A stretch of DNA of 64,000 nucleotides from Wandonia haliotis. Its GTDB lineage: Bacteria > Bacteroidota > Bacteroidia > Flavobacteriales_D > Crocinitomicaceae. Positions 8,393 to 16,757 of this stretch are shown here, one piece after another; position 1 is the first letter of the stretch, and each line of letters starts with the position of its first letter. Below the pieces are notes generated by a model that was not told where the DNA came from, made no database searches, and saw only the letters and a program-made list of their open reading frames with translations. Position numbers and translations under genes: made by a program. The DNA is taken from positions 1,116,001-1,180,000 of the forward strand of contig NZ_BAAAFH010000003.1 of assembly GCF_039523435.1 (NCBI RefSeq). The letters are read 5' to 3'.

Positions 8393-9592
8393 ATGATAAA
8401 AGAAGACTTGTTACACTTCCTTTGGAAGTCTCATTTAATACCCAAGAACGGAGAAAAAACAACAGACGGAAAGAATTTGGATATTCTTTCGGTGGGAGTC
8501 TTGAATAAGGATAATGGTCCTGATTTTTTACTGGCAAAGATCAGAATCGATAATGTACTGTGGATCGGAAGTGTAGAGATACATCTAAAATCCTCGGATT
8601 GGTTCCGGCATAATCATCAACATGATAAAAGGTATAATAATGTGATTCTACATGTTGTACTTGAGGAAGATAGACCGGTACATAATACAGTAGAAGAAAT
8701 CCCTTGTTTGGAAGTACATAAATATCTGCACCCGGCTATCATCAAAAGATATAAAGAGCTGCAGGAAGCATCAGTTAAGATCCCCTGTTCAATATATGAC
8801 TCGTCAGGATTTGATGAAGAATTTCAATTTATGCGCGACCGCTTGGTAAATGAACGTCTGTTTAGAAAAACAAGTCATTCTGATTTTAGAAACAAATCGA
8901 ATAAAGAAATCCTTCAGCGATTGATTTTTATAGCTTTTGGTAGCAAGAAGAATAAAGATGCCTTTGCAACTTTAGCAGAAGTAGTAAATTGGAATTTATT
9001 AGATCGTTGGAGTAATAAACCGGAGTATATTGAATTCTATCTGAAAAAGATATCTGGTCTTTTTGAAGCTGAAGAAGTAGATGAGATAGTGGTCAAGAAA
9101 ATTGCATCCTACGCAACGAATACATTAGTGCCGGAGCATTGGAATACAAAAGCAGTCCGCCCTCTGAATCAGCCCAGAAATAGAATAATGCAATTGATTG
9201 AATTAATGAAGGACAGACGATCACTGTTACTTCTGATTACTGCCACAACACCGCATTCATACAGTGAAAGGATATATCTATTTCTACAGGAATTGAAAGA
9301 CAAGCAGGGATATTCAGATTTCCTTATTAGTACTATTGCAATAAATGCATTGATTCCTTATGCTTATCTGAAGGGGTTAAATTCAGGAGAGGATAGTTGG
9401 ATGGATTTTGTTTTCACGTATCTGGAAGATTGGAAACCAGAGAAAAATAGAATCATTGATTTGTATAAAGGAATGGGGGTACAGCCTAAAACAGCAGCTG
9501 ATACACAAGCAATTTTGGAGTTAAATTCGTATTATTGCAGTAGTAAAAAGTGTACCCTCTGTAGTAGAGGAAAGAAATTGATGAGTGCATGA
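8393..9592 (+). CDS. DUF2851 family protein
   Basis: A 399-residue protein of the DUF2851 family, which is widespread in Bacteroidota. The N-terminal region contains typical family segments: DILSVGVLNKDNGPDFLLA (about 29-47), WIGSVEIHLKSSDW (about 57-70) and NNVILHVVLEEDRPV (about 82-96). The alternation of acidic and histidine residues there resembles a nuclease-like beta core, but that is only an impression. The C-terminus carries a cysteine cluster, CSSKKCTLC (CX4CX2C), that could bind metal. No function has been established for the family. It heads an overlapping operon with a PspC protein, a K+ channel and an RmlD-like reductase. Confidence 0.85.
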   Translation: MIKEDLLHFLWKSHLIPKNGEKTTDGKNLDILSVGVLNKDNGPDFLLAKIRIDNVLWIGSVEIHLKSSDWFRHNHQHDKRYNNVILHVVLEEDRPVHNTVEEIPCLEVHKYLHPAIIKRYKELQEASVKIPCSIYDSSGFDEEFQFMRDRLVNERLFRKTSHSDFRNKSNKEILQRLIFIAFGSKKNKDAFATLAEVVNWNLLDRWSNKPEYIEFYLKKISGLFEAEEVDEIVVKKIASYATNTLVPEHWNTKAVRPLNQPRNRIMQLIELMKDRRSLLLLITATTPHSYSERIYLFLQELKDKQGYSDFLISTIAINALIPYAYLKGLNSGEDSWMDFVFTYLEDWKPEKNRIIDLYKGMGVQPKTAADTQAILELNSYYCSSKKCTLCSRGKKLMSA

Positions 9593-9822
9593 GATTAATT
9601 CAAAAGATATTGTTCTTTTTTGAGATGAGATCCTTTGGGGTTAGTACTTGGTGGGCAAGGAAGTTTGGTATCAAAACACATAAGGTACGATTGTTTTTTA
9701 TCTATAGCACATTTGCAACTTTAGGATCAACCCTATTAATCTATCTGCCCATGGCTTTTATTTTGGAGAATAAGCATCTGTTGGGATTTAAGAAGAAAAA
9801 ACCTACCATTTGGGAACTTTGA
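9589..9822 (+). CDS. PspC-like small membrane protein
   Basis: A 77-residue protein similar to the PspC domain: an N-terminal amphipathic region with GVSTWWARKFGIKTHKVR, then one or two membrane-spanning stretches (about residues 34-58, FFIYSTFATLGSTLLIYLP). PspC is an inner-membrane partner in the phage-shock envelope response; whether this stand-alone domain has that role is not known. The ATG overlaps the stop of the DUF2851 gene by four bases and the K+ channel gene starts one base after its stop, so it lies inside a tight operon. Confidence 0.75.
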   Translation: MRLIQKILFFFEMRSFGVSTWWARKFGIKTHKVRLFFIYSTFATLGSTLLIYLPMAFILENKHLLGFKKKKPTIWEL

Positions 9823-9823
9823 C

Positions 9824-10837
9824 ATGTTGAGAGTAAGAACATTCCGAAAAGTTTACCTGGCATTCCTGACAATTATAGCACTGCTGGTTACAGGTGTGCT
9901 TGGATTTATGGTTTTAGAAGAACTTACTTTGATAGATGCTCTTTACATGACTGTCATTACGGTCTCGACAGTAGGATTTGGAGAAGTGACTCCACTTTCA
10001 GTTGAAGGAAGAATCTTCACTATATTTCTTATTATTTCAAGTATAACAGCATTTGCTTATGCGGTTGCTCTGGTGACATCTCATATTGCAGAAGGAAACT
10101 TTGTAAGAGAAGTCAGGGCAAAGAATTTACGAAAACAGCTAACGAAGATGAATAATCATGTTATTATATGCGGTTACGGAAGAGTCGGCAAAGGAGCTGC
10201 ACTTGATCTGGAAATGAATCATATTCCTCATGTCATAATTGATAGAAATCAAGAGTTGGAGGTCGGATTTAAGGACAAGGAAGCATTGTTTATTACAGGC
10301 GATGCTTCACGCGAGGAAATTTTAAATATGGCAGGGATTGATAAAGCGCGAGCATTGATTACCTGCTTACCGAGTGATTCTGATAACCTGTATGTTGTAT
10401 TGAGCGCAAGAGAACTTAATAAAGACCTTTGTGTGATAGCCAGAGCTTCGAGACATGATGCGGTATCAAAACTGAAGTTTGCAGGAGCGACAAATGTAAT
10501 TATGCCAGATACGGTTGGAGGAAATCAAATGGCAGCATTGGTAACCAATCCGGATTTAATGGAATTTCTGGACGTCATCAGATATGAGGGGAACCAGGGA
10601 ATTAATGTGAAGTCTATTCTTGCCGCTGAACTCTCACAGGTATTTGTAGGAAAAAAAGTAAAGGAGGTAAACAGAGAGAGTATTTCTAATTGCCAGTTGA
10701 TAGGAATTAAGACGGCAGGAGGAAATTATATCGTAAACCCGGAAGGTGATACATTATTGGAAGCAGACACGCGCTTGTTTTTATTGGGAGGTCAGGCACA
10801 GATTGAGGGACTTGAAAGAAGATTACAAAAAACATGA
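9824..10837 (+). CDS. Potassium channel with TrkA-N (RCK) domain
   Basis: A 337-residue two-transmembrane K+ channel. Segment 1 is at about 10-32, the pore helix and selectivity filter TVSTVGFGE at 46-54, and segment 2 at about 62-86. The cytoplasmic half has a Rossmann RCK domain with GYGRVG at 117-122, followed by a TrkA-C-like domain. Such channels pass K+ and are gated by ligands or nucleotides bound to the RCK ring. The filter reads TVGFGE instead of the canonical TVGYGD, a variation known in bacterial channels. Its end overlaps the RmlD-like gene by four bases. Confidence 0.9.
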   Translation: MLRVRTFRKVYLAFLTIIALLVTGVLGFMVLEELTLIDALYMTVITVSTVGFGEVTPLSVEGRIFTIFLIISSITAFAYAVALVTSHIAEGNFVREVRAKNLRKQLTKMNNHVIICGYGRVGKGAALDLEMNHIPHVIIDRNQELEVGFKDKEALFITGDASREEILNMAGIDKARALITCLPSDSDNLYVVLSARELNKDLCVIARASRHDAVSKLKFAGATNVIMPDTVGGNQMAALVTNPDLMEFLDVIRYEGNQGINVKSILAAELSQVFVGKKVKEVNRESISNCQLIGIKTAGGNYIVNPEGDTLLEADTRLFLLGGQAQIEGLERRLQKT

Positions 10838-11739
10838 AACAAAAAATAGTCATTACAGGTGCTAACGGGTTGCTTGGACAAAAACTGGTTAAACTTTTCC
10901 TGCAAAATGGTGTTGACTTTATAGCGACCAGTAAAGGCGCAAATAGAAATGAAAACTGCCCGTCAGAAAGGTTTGTTCCATTGGATGTTACTAATGAACA
11001 GGAAGTGAATGAGGTATTGATGGAGGTTCGCCCGACAGCAATCATTCATACAGCGGCAATGACCAATGTGGATCAGTGTGAAAGTGATCGCGACGGATGT
11101 GATCGCCTGAATGTGGATGCAGTGGAATTTCTGTGGAACACAGCTAAGAAAATGAATTGTCACTTTCAATTGCTATCCACCGATTTTATTTTTGACGGGG
11201 AGAAAGGAAATTATTCAGAAGAAGACCCGGCTAATCCGGTAAGTTATTACGGAGTCTCAAAATTAAAGGCAGAACAAATTCTGATAGATGATTCTTCTTC
11301 CGATAACTGGTCAATTGTAAGAACCATTTTGGTATATGGAACAGGAAGCAATTTATCCAGATCTAATCTTGTATTATGGGCGATGGCTACTTTGCCACAG
11401 GGAGGAGAAATGAACATTGTGAATGACCAGTTTCGTGCGCTTACCTGGGCAGATGATCTGGCACAAGGATGTTGGTTGATTGTCCTGAAGGGGCAAAAGG
11501 GAATTTTTCATATTTCAGGAAAAGACACGATGTCTGTATTTGACTGGGTAAAAAGAATCGCCCGCCATTTTGATTGGGCAGATACAAACGTTCACCCGAT
11601 TTCTTCTTTAGGGCTTAATCAGCCGGCAAAACGTCCTCCGAAAACAGGGTTTTCAATCCAAAAAGCACAGAACTTACTGGGATATACTCCCGAATCTTTT
11701 GAAAAAACACTCGACCTCTTAAAGGAAGAACTATCATAA
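10834..11739 (+). CDS. RmlD-like NAD(P)-dependent sugar-nucleotide reductase
   Basis: A 301-residue extended short-chain dehydrogenase. The nucleotide-binding motif TGANGLLG is at 8-15, a conserved STD at 115-117, and the catalytic YxxxK is YGVSK at 139-143. The family includes dTDP-4-dehydrorhamnose reductase (RmlD), but no other rml genes are nearby, so the substrate is uncertain; many lone Bacteroidota homologues are annotated only as SDR family oxidoreductases. It is the last gene of the operon beginning at 8393, overlapping the K+ channel by four bases. Confidence 0.82.
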   Translation: MKQKIVITGANGLLGQKLVKLFLQNGVDFIATSKGANRNENCPSERFVPLDVTNEQEVNEVLMEVRPTAIIHTAAMTNVDQCESDRDGCDRLNVDAVEFLWNTAKKMNCHFQLLSTDFIFDGEKGNYSEEDPANPVSYYGVSKLKAEQILIDDSSSDNWSIVRTILVYGTGSNLSRSNLVLWAMATLPQGGEMNIVNDQFRALTWADDLAQGCWLIVLKGQKGIFHISGKDTMSVFDWVKRIARHFDWADTNVHPISSLGLNQPAKRPPKTGFSIQKAQNLLGYTPESFEKTLDLLKEELS

Positions 11740-11833
11740 AAGGAATAAACATCATTACTCCTTTTAATCAAGTAATTAAGTTTTTTTATATTTACGAACT
11801 TGTTATTGCTGATAGAATCCTTAAAAATAGTTC

Positions 11834-13870
11834 ATGAAGTTAGTTTTACTAGTCTTTTCGATTTTTGTTTTTTCATTATTTTCTAACGCCCAATTAAAGG
11901 GGGAGCTTACTGTAACAGACTCTTCAGGGGCGATAACCAACGCACATATTAAAGTAAATATACATTCCGGTGAAGGCCCATACCGGTATTACTGGAATAG
12001 TGAAAGTGCCTCCATTTATCAGGATGAATTGAATGATGTGATGGAAGGAAGTGATGTTCGTGTCACTGTTGTTGATCAAAACAATGATTCTCTGCATCTC
12101 GAAACGAGGATTCCTATTACAAGCACGATGGAAAGAATGGAGTCAATAATGAAGCCTATTGTTGATTTTGTTGCTGAGGAATTATTTTTTAAGCCGATAT
12201 ATAGCCAGAAAGTGATGGTTGATTCGATGATCCTGCAAACTCCATTTTTTGATCAGGAAATTAATTTTTCGCTTAAAAAATGGCTGGTTGAAGATGGTGC
12301 TCGTGTAAAACACGAGCAACCCATAGCAGAGATTATACGTGATACGAACTTGATGTACTTATATGCAGTAGGTGATGGAGTTCTGCATCAAATGGTACAG
12401 CCCGGAGATGATTTGTTTGTTCTGGGTAGAATGAATAATAAGTTGCCGAGGAAACTGGCGTATGTTCGCTACGATGAAGAGCGATTATTTATGAACCCTA
12501 ATCACACAACGAAAACAACGGGAGTTCCGCTGATTGTTGTTTGGCTAGTTCTGGGAGCGCTATTTTTTACCATAAAAATGAAGTTAATTAACTTCAGAGG
12601 AATCCCGCATGCTTTGCAGTTGGTGAAGGGGGCATATGATAATCCGGATGATAAAGGGGAAGTATCCCATTTTCAGGCTTTAGTAACTGCCTTAAGTGGT
12701 ACGGTAGGATTAGGGAATATTGCGGGGGTGGCAGTTGCAATCTCTTTAGGAGGTGCAGGAGCTACCTTTTGGATGATCGTAGCCGGATTATTAGGAATGG
12801 CTTCCAAGTTCATAGAATGTACATTAGGTGTAAAATACAGAACATTGGACGAAAACGGTGTTGTATCAGGTGGACCGATGTACTACTTATCCCGTGGATT
12901 GGAAAAGCGAAATATGAAAGGTCTTGGTAAAGTCCTTGCTTTTGTTTTTGCTATTCTTTGTATCGGCGCTTCCTTTGGAGGAGGTAATATGTTTCAGGCT
13001 AATCAGGCTTTTGCTCAGGCGAGTGGAGTTCCCGGGTTGGAATGGATGAAAGAATACGGAATTTATTTCGGAATCCTGATGGCATTCTTTGTAGGTATTG
13101 TTATTATCGGGGGAATCAAATCAATTGCACGGGTAACAGATAAAGTTGTTCCGGTAATGGTTGGTGTATATGTGTTGAGTGCATTGATCATTATTTTTAT
13201 GAATATTACAGAAGTAGGGGATGCTTTTGGACAAATTGTTGATGGAGCCTTTAATGCTGCTTCGATACGTGGAGGAGTGATAGGAGTGTTGATTGTCGGC
13301 TTCCAACGTGCAGCATTTTCGAACGAAGCGGGAGTTGGGTCTGCATCAATTGCGCACTCAGCCGCTAAGACGGAAGAACACGTTAGTGAAGGAATTGTAG
13401 CTTTACTGGAGCCGTTTATTGATACGGTAGTTGTGTGTACGATGACTGCACTGGTTTTAATTTTTACCGGATTTGCACGAGACCCTCAAGGGTTTGAAGG
13501 TGCTGAGCTGACAACAAATGCTTTTGCTACGGGACTGGGACCATGGGCGATTTATGTGTTGGCATTTGCGGCAGTATTATTTGCTTTTTCAACCATGATT
13601 TCATGGTCATATTATGGATTGAAGGCCTGGACGTATCTGTTCGGTAATACCCGGAAAATGGAAAATTTATATAAAGTTATTTTCCTTGGATTTGTAATTC
13701 TGGGAAGTTCTATCGGATTGGGAAGTGTTCTTGATTTTTCAGACATGATGATCCTGGGCATGGCTTTTCCTAATATCCTTGGTCTGGTTCTTCTGTCAGG
13801 AGAAGTCCGAAGGGATCTTTCCGATTACATGAACAGAGTGAAAACAGGAGTGATTCAAAAATTCAAATGA
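11834..13870 (+). CDS. AGCS sodium:amino-acid symporter with SprB-like and lipoyl-like ectodomain
   Basis: A 678-residue protein. The last 440 residues are a standard alanine or glycine:cation symporter (AGCS) core, with LVTALSGTVGLGNIAGVAVA, GGGNMFQANQ and FSNEAGVGSASIAHSAA. The N-terminal 230 residues are an addition: a signal peptide (1-19), an Ig-like segment resembling SprB repeats (about 42-82, GEGPYRYYWN and VRVTVVDQNND), then a segment like an E2 lipoyl domain (about 143-200, KKWLVEDGARVKHEQPIAEI and GDGVLHQMVQPGDD). The lysine of the lipoyl DKA motif is replaced (DTN, residues 170-172), so it should not be modified. The transport core is confident; the ectodomain assignments are inferences from pattern. 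Confidence 0.88.
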   Translation: MKLVLLVFSIFVFSLFSNAQLKGELTVTDSSGAITNAHIKVNIHSGEGPYRYYWNSESASIYQDELNDVMEGSDVRVTVVDQNNDSLHLETRIPITSTMERMESIMKPIVDFVAEELFFKPIYSQKVMVDSMILQTPFFDQEINFSLKKWLVEDGARVKHEQPIAEIIRDTNLMYLYAVGDGVLHQMVQPGDDLFVLGRMNNKLPRKLAYVRYDEERLFMNPNHTTKTTGVPLIVVWLVLGALFFTIKMKLINFRGIPHALQLVKGAYDNPDDKGEVSHFQALVTALSGTVGLGNIAGVAVAISLGGAGATFWMIVAGLLGMASKFIECTLGVKYRTLDENGVVSGGPMYYLSRGLEKRNMKGLGKVLAFVFAILCIGASFGGGNMFQANQAFAQASGVPGLEWMKEYGIYFGILMAFFVGIVIIGGIKSIARVTDKVVPVMVGVYVLSALIIIFMNITEVGDAFGQIVDGAFNAASIRGGVIGVLIVGFQRAAFSNEAGVGSASIAHSAAKTEEHVSEGIVALLEPFIDTVVVCTMTALVLIFTGFARDPQGFEGAELTTNAFATGLGPWAIYVLAFAAVLFAFSTMISWSYYGLKAWTYLFGNTRKMENLYKVIFLGFVILGSSIGLGSVLDFSDMMILGMAFPNILGLVLLSGEVRRDLSDYMNRVKTGVIQKFK

Positions 13871-13871
13871 T

Positions 13872-14741
13872 GTGAATAATGATAAACATACCAGGTTGAA
13901 ATTTACCACAAAAGAGAAAAGAGGTGTTCTGGTTATCTTTGTGGTGATGATTCTGGTGGTTATCATTCCCCGTTGGCTTTATCAAAATAAGTCACCACTT
14001 ATGTTTGTCATATCTGGATATCAGGATTCGCTACAGGAAGAAATTCAGAGCACTATCATACAGTCTGAGAAAGAAAAGAAATCCGGAGGTTCGATTACTA
14101 AAAAGAGTAAGACAAAACCGGAACATCAACTTCACCCTTTTGATCCGGATACATTATCAAAAGAAAATTGGCAGCAATTGGGTCTGTCTGAAAAACAAAG
14201 TGAGGTACTGCTAAACTATAAAGAAAGATTAGGTGGTTTTACTGAAATCGAAAACTTGTATAAGGCATTTGTTCTCGACTCCCAGAAAGTCAAAGAATGG
14301 GAGCCTTTTCTTCAATTCAATCGAAAGAAAGCTGATTTACCGATTTATGATTTGAATACGGTAACAGCTGACGAGTTACAATCCCTAAAAGGAATCGGAC
14401 CGACACTATCCTTACGTATTATAAAGTATAGAGATGCATTAGGTGGATTTTATTCAATTTCCCAATTACAAGAAGTATATGGGCTACCTGATGAAACATA
14501 TTTGAATAGTATTTCTCGTCTCGAAGTTCGTTCAAAAGAACTCCGAGTTATTCCAATTAATAACATTTTGGCTGACTCATTGCGTAAACACCCCTATATC
14601 GATTATAAAAGTGCTCAACTCATAATTAAGTACCGCGAACAGCATGGAGCTTATGAATCCAAAGCCGATTTAGAGAAAATAAAAGCTTTTGAAGATGATT
14701 TTATACAAAAAATAGAACCGTATTTTAACTTTGCGCCATGA
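13872..14741 (+). CDS. ComEA-like helix-hairpin-helix protein
   Basis: A 289-residue membrane-anchored protein. One membrane segment lies at about 17-37 (GVLVIFVVMILVVIIP). Three helix-hairpin-helix units follow; the best is LNTVTADELQSLKGIGPTLS with the hairpin GIG, and the others are LSKENWQQLGLSEKQSEVLL and YIDYKSAQLIIKYRE. The fold binds DNA non-specifically in ComEA proteins of competence systems; here a role in DNA uptake is only a possibility because no com genes are near. The start is GTG at 13872, one base after the preceding stop. The only nearby ATG upstream runs into a stop, so the GTG is well supported. The end overlaps apt by four bases. Confidence 0.8.
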   Translation: MNNDKHTRLKFTTKEKRGVLVIFVVMILVVIIPRWLYQNKSPLMFVISGYQDSLQEEIQSTIIQSEKEKKSGGSITKKSKTKPEHQLHPFDPDTLSKENWQQLGLSEKQSEVLLNYKERLGGFTEIENLYKAFVLDSQKVKEWEPFLQFNRKKADLPIYDLNTVTADELQSLKGIGPTLSLRIIKYRDALGGFYSISQLQEVYGLPDETYLNSISRLEVRSKELRVIPINNILADSLRKHPYIDYKSAQLIIKYREQHGAYESKADLEKIKAFEDDFIQKIEPYFNFAP

Positions 14742-15268
14742 TACTTGAAGAAAAATTGAAGAGTGAAATCAGGGATGTTCCCGATTTTCCGGTTCCGGGA
14801 ATAATCTTTAAAGATATTACCCCGATAATGATGAACCCAGTACTATCAAAAGAAGTACTGGAAGAACTAAAACAAAGTGTTTTGGATTTGGGAATAACCA
14901 AGATTGCGGGAATAGAGAGTCGTGGCTTTTTATTTGGTTATCCTCTGGCTATGGAACTCGGACTCCCTTTTGTACTGATAAGAAAGAAAGGAAAATTGCC
15001 ATATCACAAGGTGAGTCATGCGTACGCACTTGAATATGGGCAGGCTGAAATTGAGATGCATATTGACGCGGTTAATGAGACAGATACGGTTTTAATCCAT
15101 GATGATTTACTAGCTACAGGAGGTTCTGCTTCGGCGGCAGGTCAGTTGGTGAATAACTGCGGAGCGAAAGTGGCAGGCTTTTCGTTTCTTGTTGAGCTCG
15201 AATTTTTGGGGGGAAGAGAAAAACTACTGCCGTTTACAGAAAATATTCTTACTTTAGTGCGCTATTAA
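14738..15268 (+). CDS. apt: Adenine phosphoribosyltransferase
   Basis: A 176-residue type I phosphoribosyltransferase that converts adenine and PRPP to AMP and pyrophosphate in purine salvage. The N-terminus VPDFPVPGIIFKDITPIM is characteristic of Apt, as are AGIESRGFLFG and the PRPP-binding loop VLIHDDLLATGGSA. Length matches the family. The ATG overlaps the stop of the helix-hairpin-helix gene by four bases, so the two are probably co-expressed. Confidence 0.96.
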   Translation: MILEEKLKSEIRDVPDFPVPGIIFKDITPIMMNPVLSKEVLEELKQSVLDLGITKIAGIESRGFLFGYPLAMELGLPFVLIRKKGKLPYHKVSHAYALEYGQAEIEMHIDAVNETDTVLIHDDLLATGGSASAAGQLVNNCGAKVAGFSFLVELEFLGGREKLLPFTENILTLVRY

Positions 15269-15301
15269 TTGTTAAATATAATCTTTAAACTGCAGTAAAT
15301 T

Positions 15302-16441
15302 ATGGATTTTCTTTCAAATGAAAATCAGCGTATGATCGCTGATATGGTAAGGAATTTCGCTGAAAAAGAAATACGCCCGCACTTTATGGAATGGGACGAA
15401 ACTCAGGAGTTCCCGGTAGAAGTGTTTAAAAAACTGGGAGAACTGGGGCTGATGGGAGTTTTTATCCCTGAGGAATACGGAGGATCTGGATTTGGGTACC
15501 ACGAGTATATTACAGTAATTTCTGAAATTGCAAAAGTATGTGGATCAATAGGATTATCTGTAGCAGCTCATAATTCGTTATGTACAGGTCACATTTATTA
15601 CCATGCTTCTGAAGAGCAAAAGAAAAAGTACCTTCCTAAATTGGCTTCAGGAGAATGGATCGGAGCATGGGGATTGACAGAAACAGGTACTGGATCGGAT
15701 GCAGGAGGAATGAATACAACAGCTGTACGCGAAGGTGACGAATGGGTATTGAACGGTTCTAAAAACTTCATTACACATGGTAAATCAGGTAATGTAGCCG
15801 TTGTTATTGCAAGAACAGGTGAAAAAGGAGATTCGCGCGGTATGTCAGCTTTTATTGTTGAGAGAGGTACCCCTGGTTTTTCAGCCGGAAAGAAAGAAAA
15901 TAAACTAGGGATGAGAGCTTCGGAAACAACGGAGTTGATTTTTGAAAATTGTCGCATTCCGGCCGGAAATCTTATCGGAAAAGAAGGAGAAGGTTTCATT
16001 CAGGCTATGCAGATTCTTGACGGAGGGCGAATTTCAATTGGAGCACTTGCTTTAGGGATTGCTAAAGGAGCTTACGAAGCAGCGTTACAATATTCAAAAG
16101 AGAGAGAACAGTTTGGGAAATCAATTTCGAAATTTCAGGCGATAGGTTTCAAACTGGCGGATATGATTACTGAAATTGATGCCTCGGAGTTGCTGTTACA
16201 TAAAGCGGCTGAGTTGAAAAACAAGAAGCAACCAATGACGAAAGAGTCTGCAATTGCCAAGTATTATGCTTCCGAGGTAGCATGTCGCGTAGCGAATGAA
16301 GCAGTTCAGATATTCGGAGGATATGGGTATACAAAAGAATTCCCGGCAGAGAAGTTCTATCGTGATGCTAAGCTTTGTACAATTGGTGAGGGGACTTCCG
16401 AAATCCAAAAACTGGTAATTTCCAGAGAAATTTTGAAATAA
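15302..16441 (+). CDS. Acyl-CoA dehydrogenase
   Basis: A 379-residue FAD-dependent enzyme, the usual length for short or branched-chain acyl-CoA dehydrogenases. The signature AWGLTETGTGSDAGG (about 122-136) and the FAD-binding region with GGRISIGALALGIA are clear. The C-terminal IGEGTSEIQKLVISREIL contains the conserved EGTxEIQ glutamate, the catalytic base in SCAD-type enzymes. Electrons would pass to ETF, whose genes are at 51039-52736. Chain-length preference cannot be read from the sequence. The gene is separate from apt (33-base gap) and the rpsU promoter overlaps its stop. Confidence 0.94.
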   Translation: MDFLSNENQRMIADMVRNFAEKEIRPHFMEWDETQEFPVEVFKKLGELGLMGVFIPEEYGGSGFGYHEYITVISEIAKVCGSIGLSVAAHNSLCTGHIYYHASEEQKKKYLPKLASGEWIGAWGLTETGTGSDAGGMNTTAVREGDEWVLNGSKNFITHGKSGNVAVVIARTGEKGDSRGMSAFIVERGTPGFSAGKKENKLGMRASETTELIFENCRIPAGNLIGKEGEGFIQAMQILDGGRISIGALALGIAKGAYEAALQYSKEREQFGKSISKFQAIGFKLADMITEIDASELLLHKAAELKNKKQPMTKESAIAKYYASEVACRVANEAVQIFGGYGYTKEFPAEKFYRDAKLCTIGEGTSEIQKLVISREILK

Positions 16442-16444
16442 GTA

Positions 16445-16473
16445 TTGTTGATAAAAAATAATGTTTATATTTG
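16445..16473 (+). promoter_or_regulatory. Promoter of rpsU
   Basis: TTG at 16445-16447 and a perfect TATATTTG at 16466-16473 are separated by 18 bases, fitting the flavobacterial consensus. Initiation near 16478 leaves a leader of about 30 bases before the rpsU ATG. Confidence 0.8.
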
Positions 16474-16507
16474 CACACCATTTTTGAAATTAATTGAATT
16501 TTTAGAT

Positions 16508-16699
16508 ATGTTAATTATTCCTGTAAAAGAAGGAGAGAACATCGAGAGAGCTCTCAAAAGATATAAGAAAAAGTTTGAAAAAACGAATGTGATGCGTCAA
16601 TTGAGAGATCGTCAGCAGTTCACAAAACCATCCGTTGAAAATCGTCAGGAAAAGATTCGTGCTGCATATAAGCAACGTTTACGTTCGGAAGAGATCTAG
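16508..16699 (+). CDS. rpsU: 30S ribosomal protein S21
   Basis: A 63-residue basic ribosomal protein. The start at 16508 gives MLIIPVKEGENIERALKRYK, which aligns with S21 N-termini; an upstream in-frame TTG at 16445 would run through the promoter and is rejected. S21 sits near the anti-Shine-Dalgarno end of 16S rRNA. In Bacteroidota it has been linked to the low use of Shine-Dalgarno signals, which fits the poor ribosome-binding sites seen here. The gene has its own promoter and a strong terminator directly after it. Confidence 0.96.
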   Translation: MLIIPVKEGENIERALKRYKKKFEKTNVMRQLRDRQQFTKPSVENRQEKIRAAYKQRLRSEEI

Positions 16700-16730
16700 T
16701 AACGGAAACTTTTTTAGAAAATATACGTTA

Positions 16731-16757
16731 GGGGACTATAGATAGTCCCCTTTTTTT
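16731..16757 (+). terminator. Terminator after rpsU, touching the xerC start
   Basis: GGGGACTA and TAGTCCCC form an eight-pair stem with the loop TAGA, followed by seven T. The T-run ends exactly where the xerC ATG begins at 16758, so xerC must be transcribed by read-through or from a nearby start. Confidence 0.93.
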
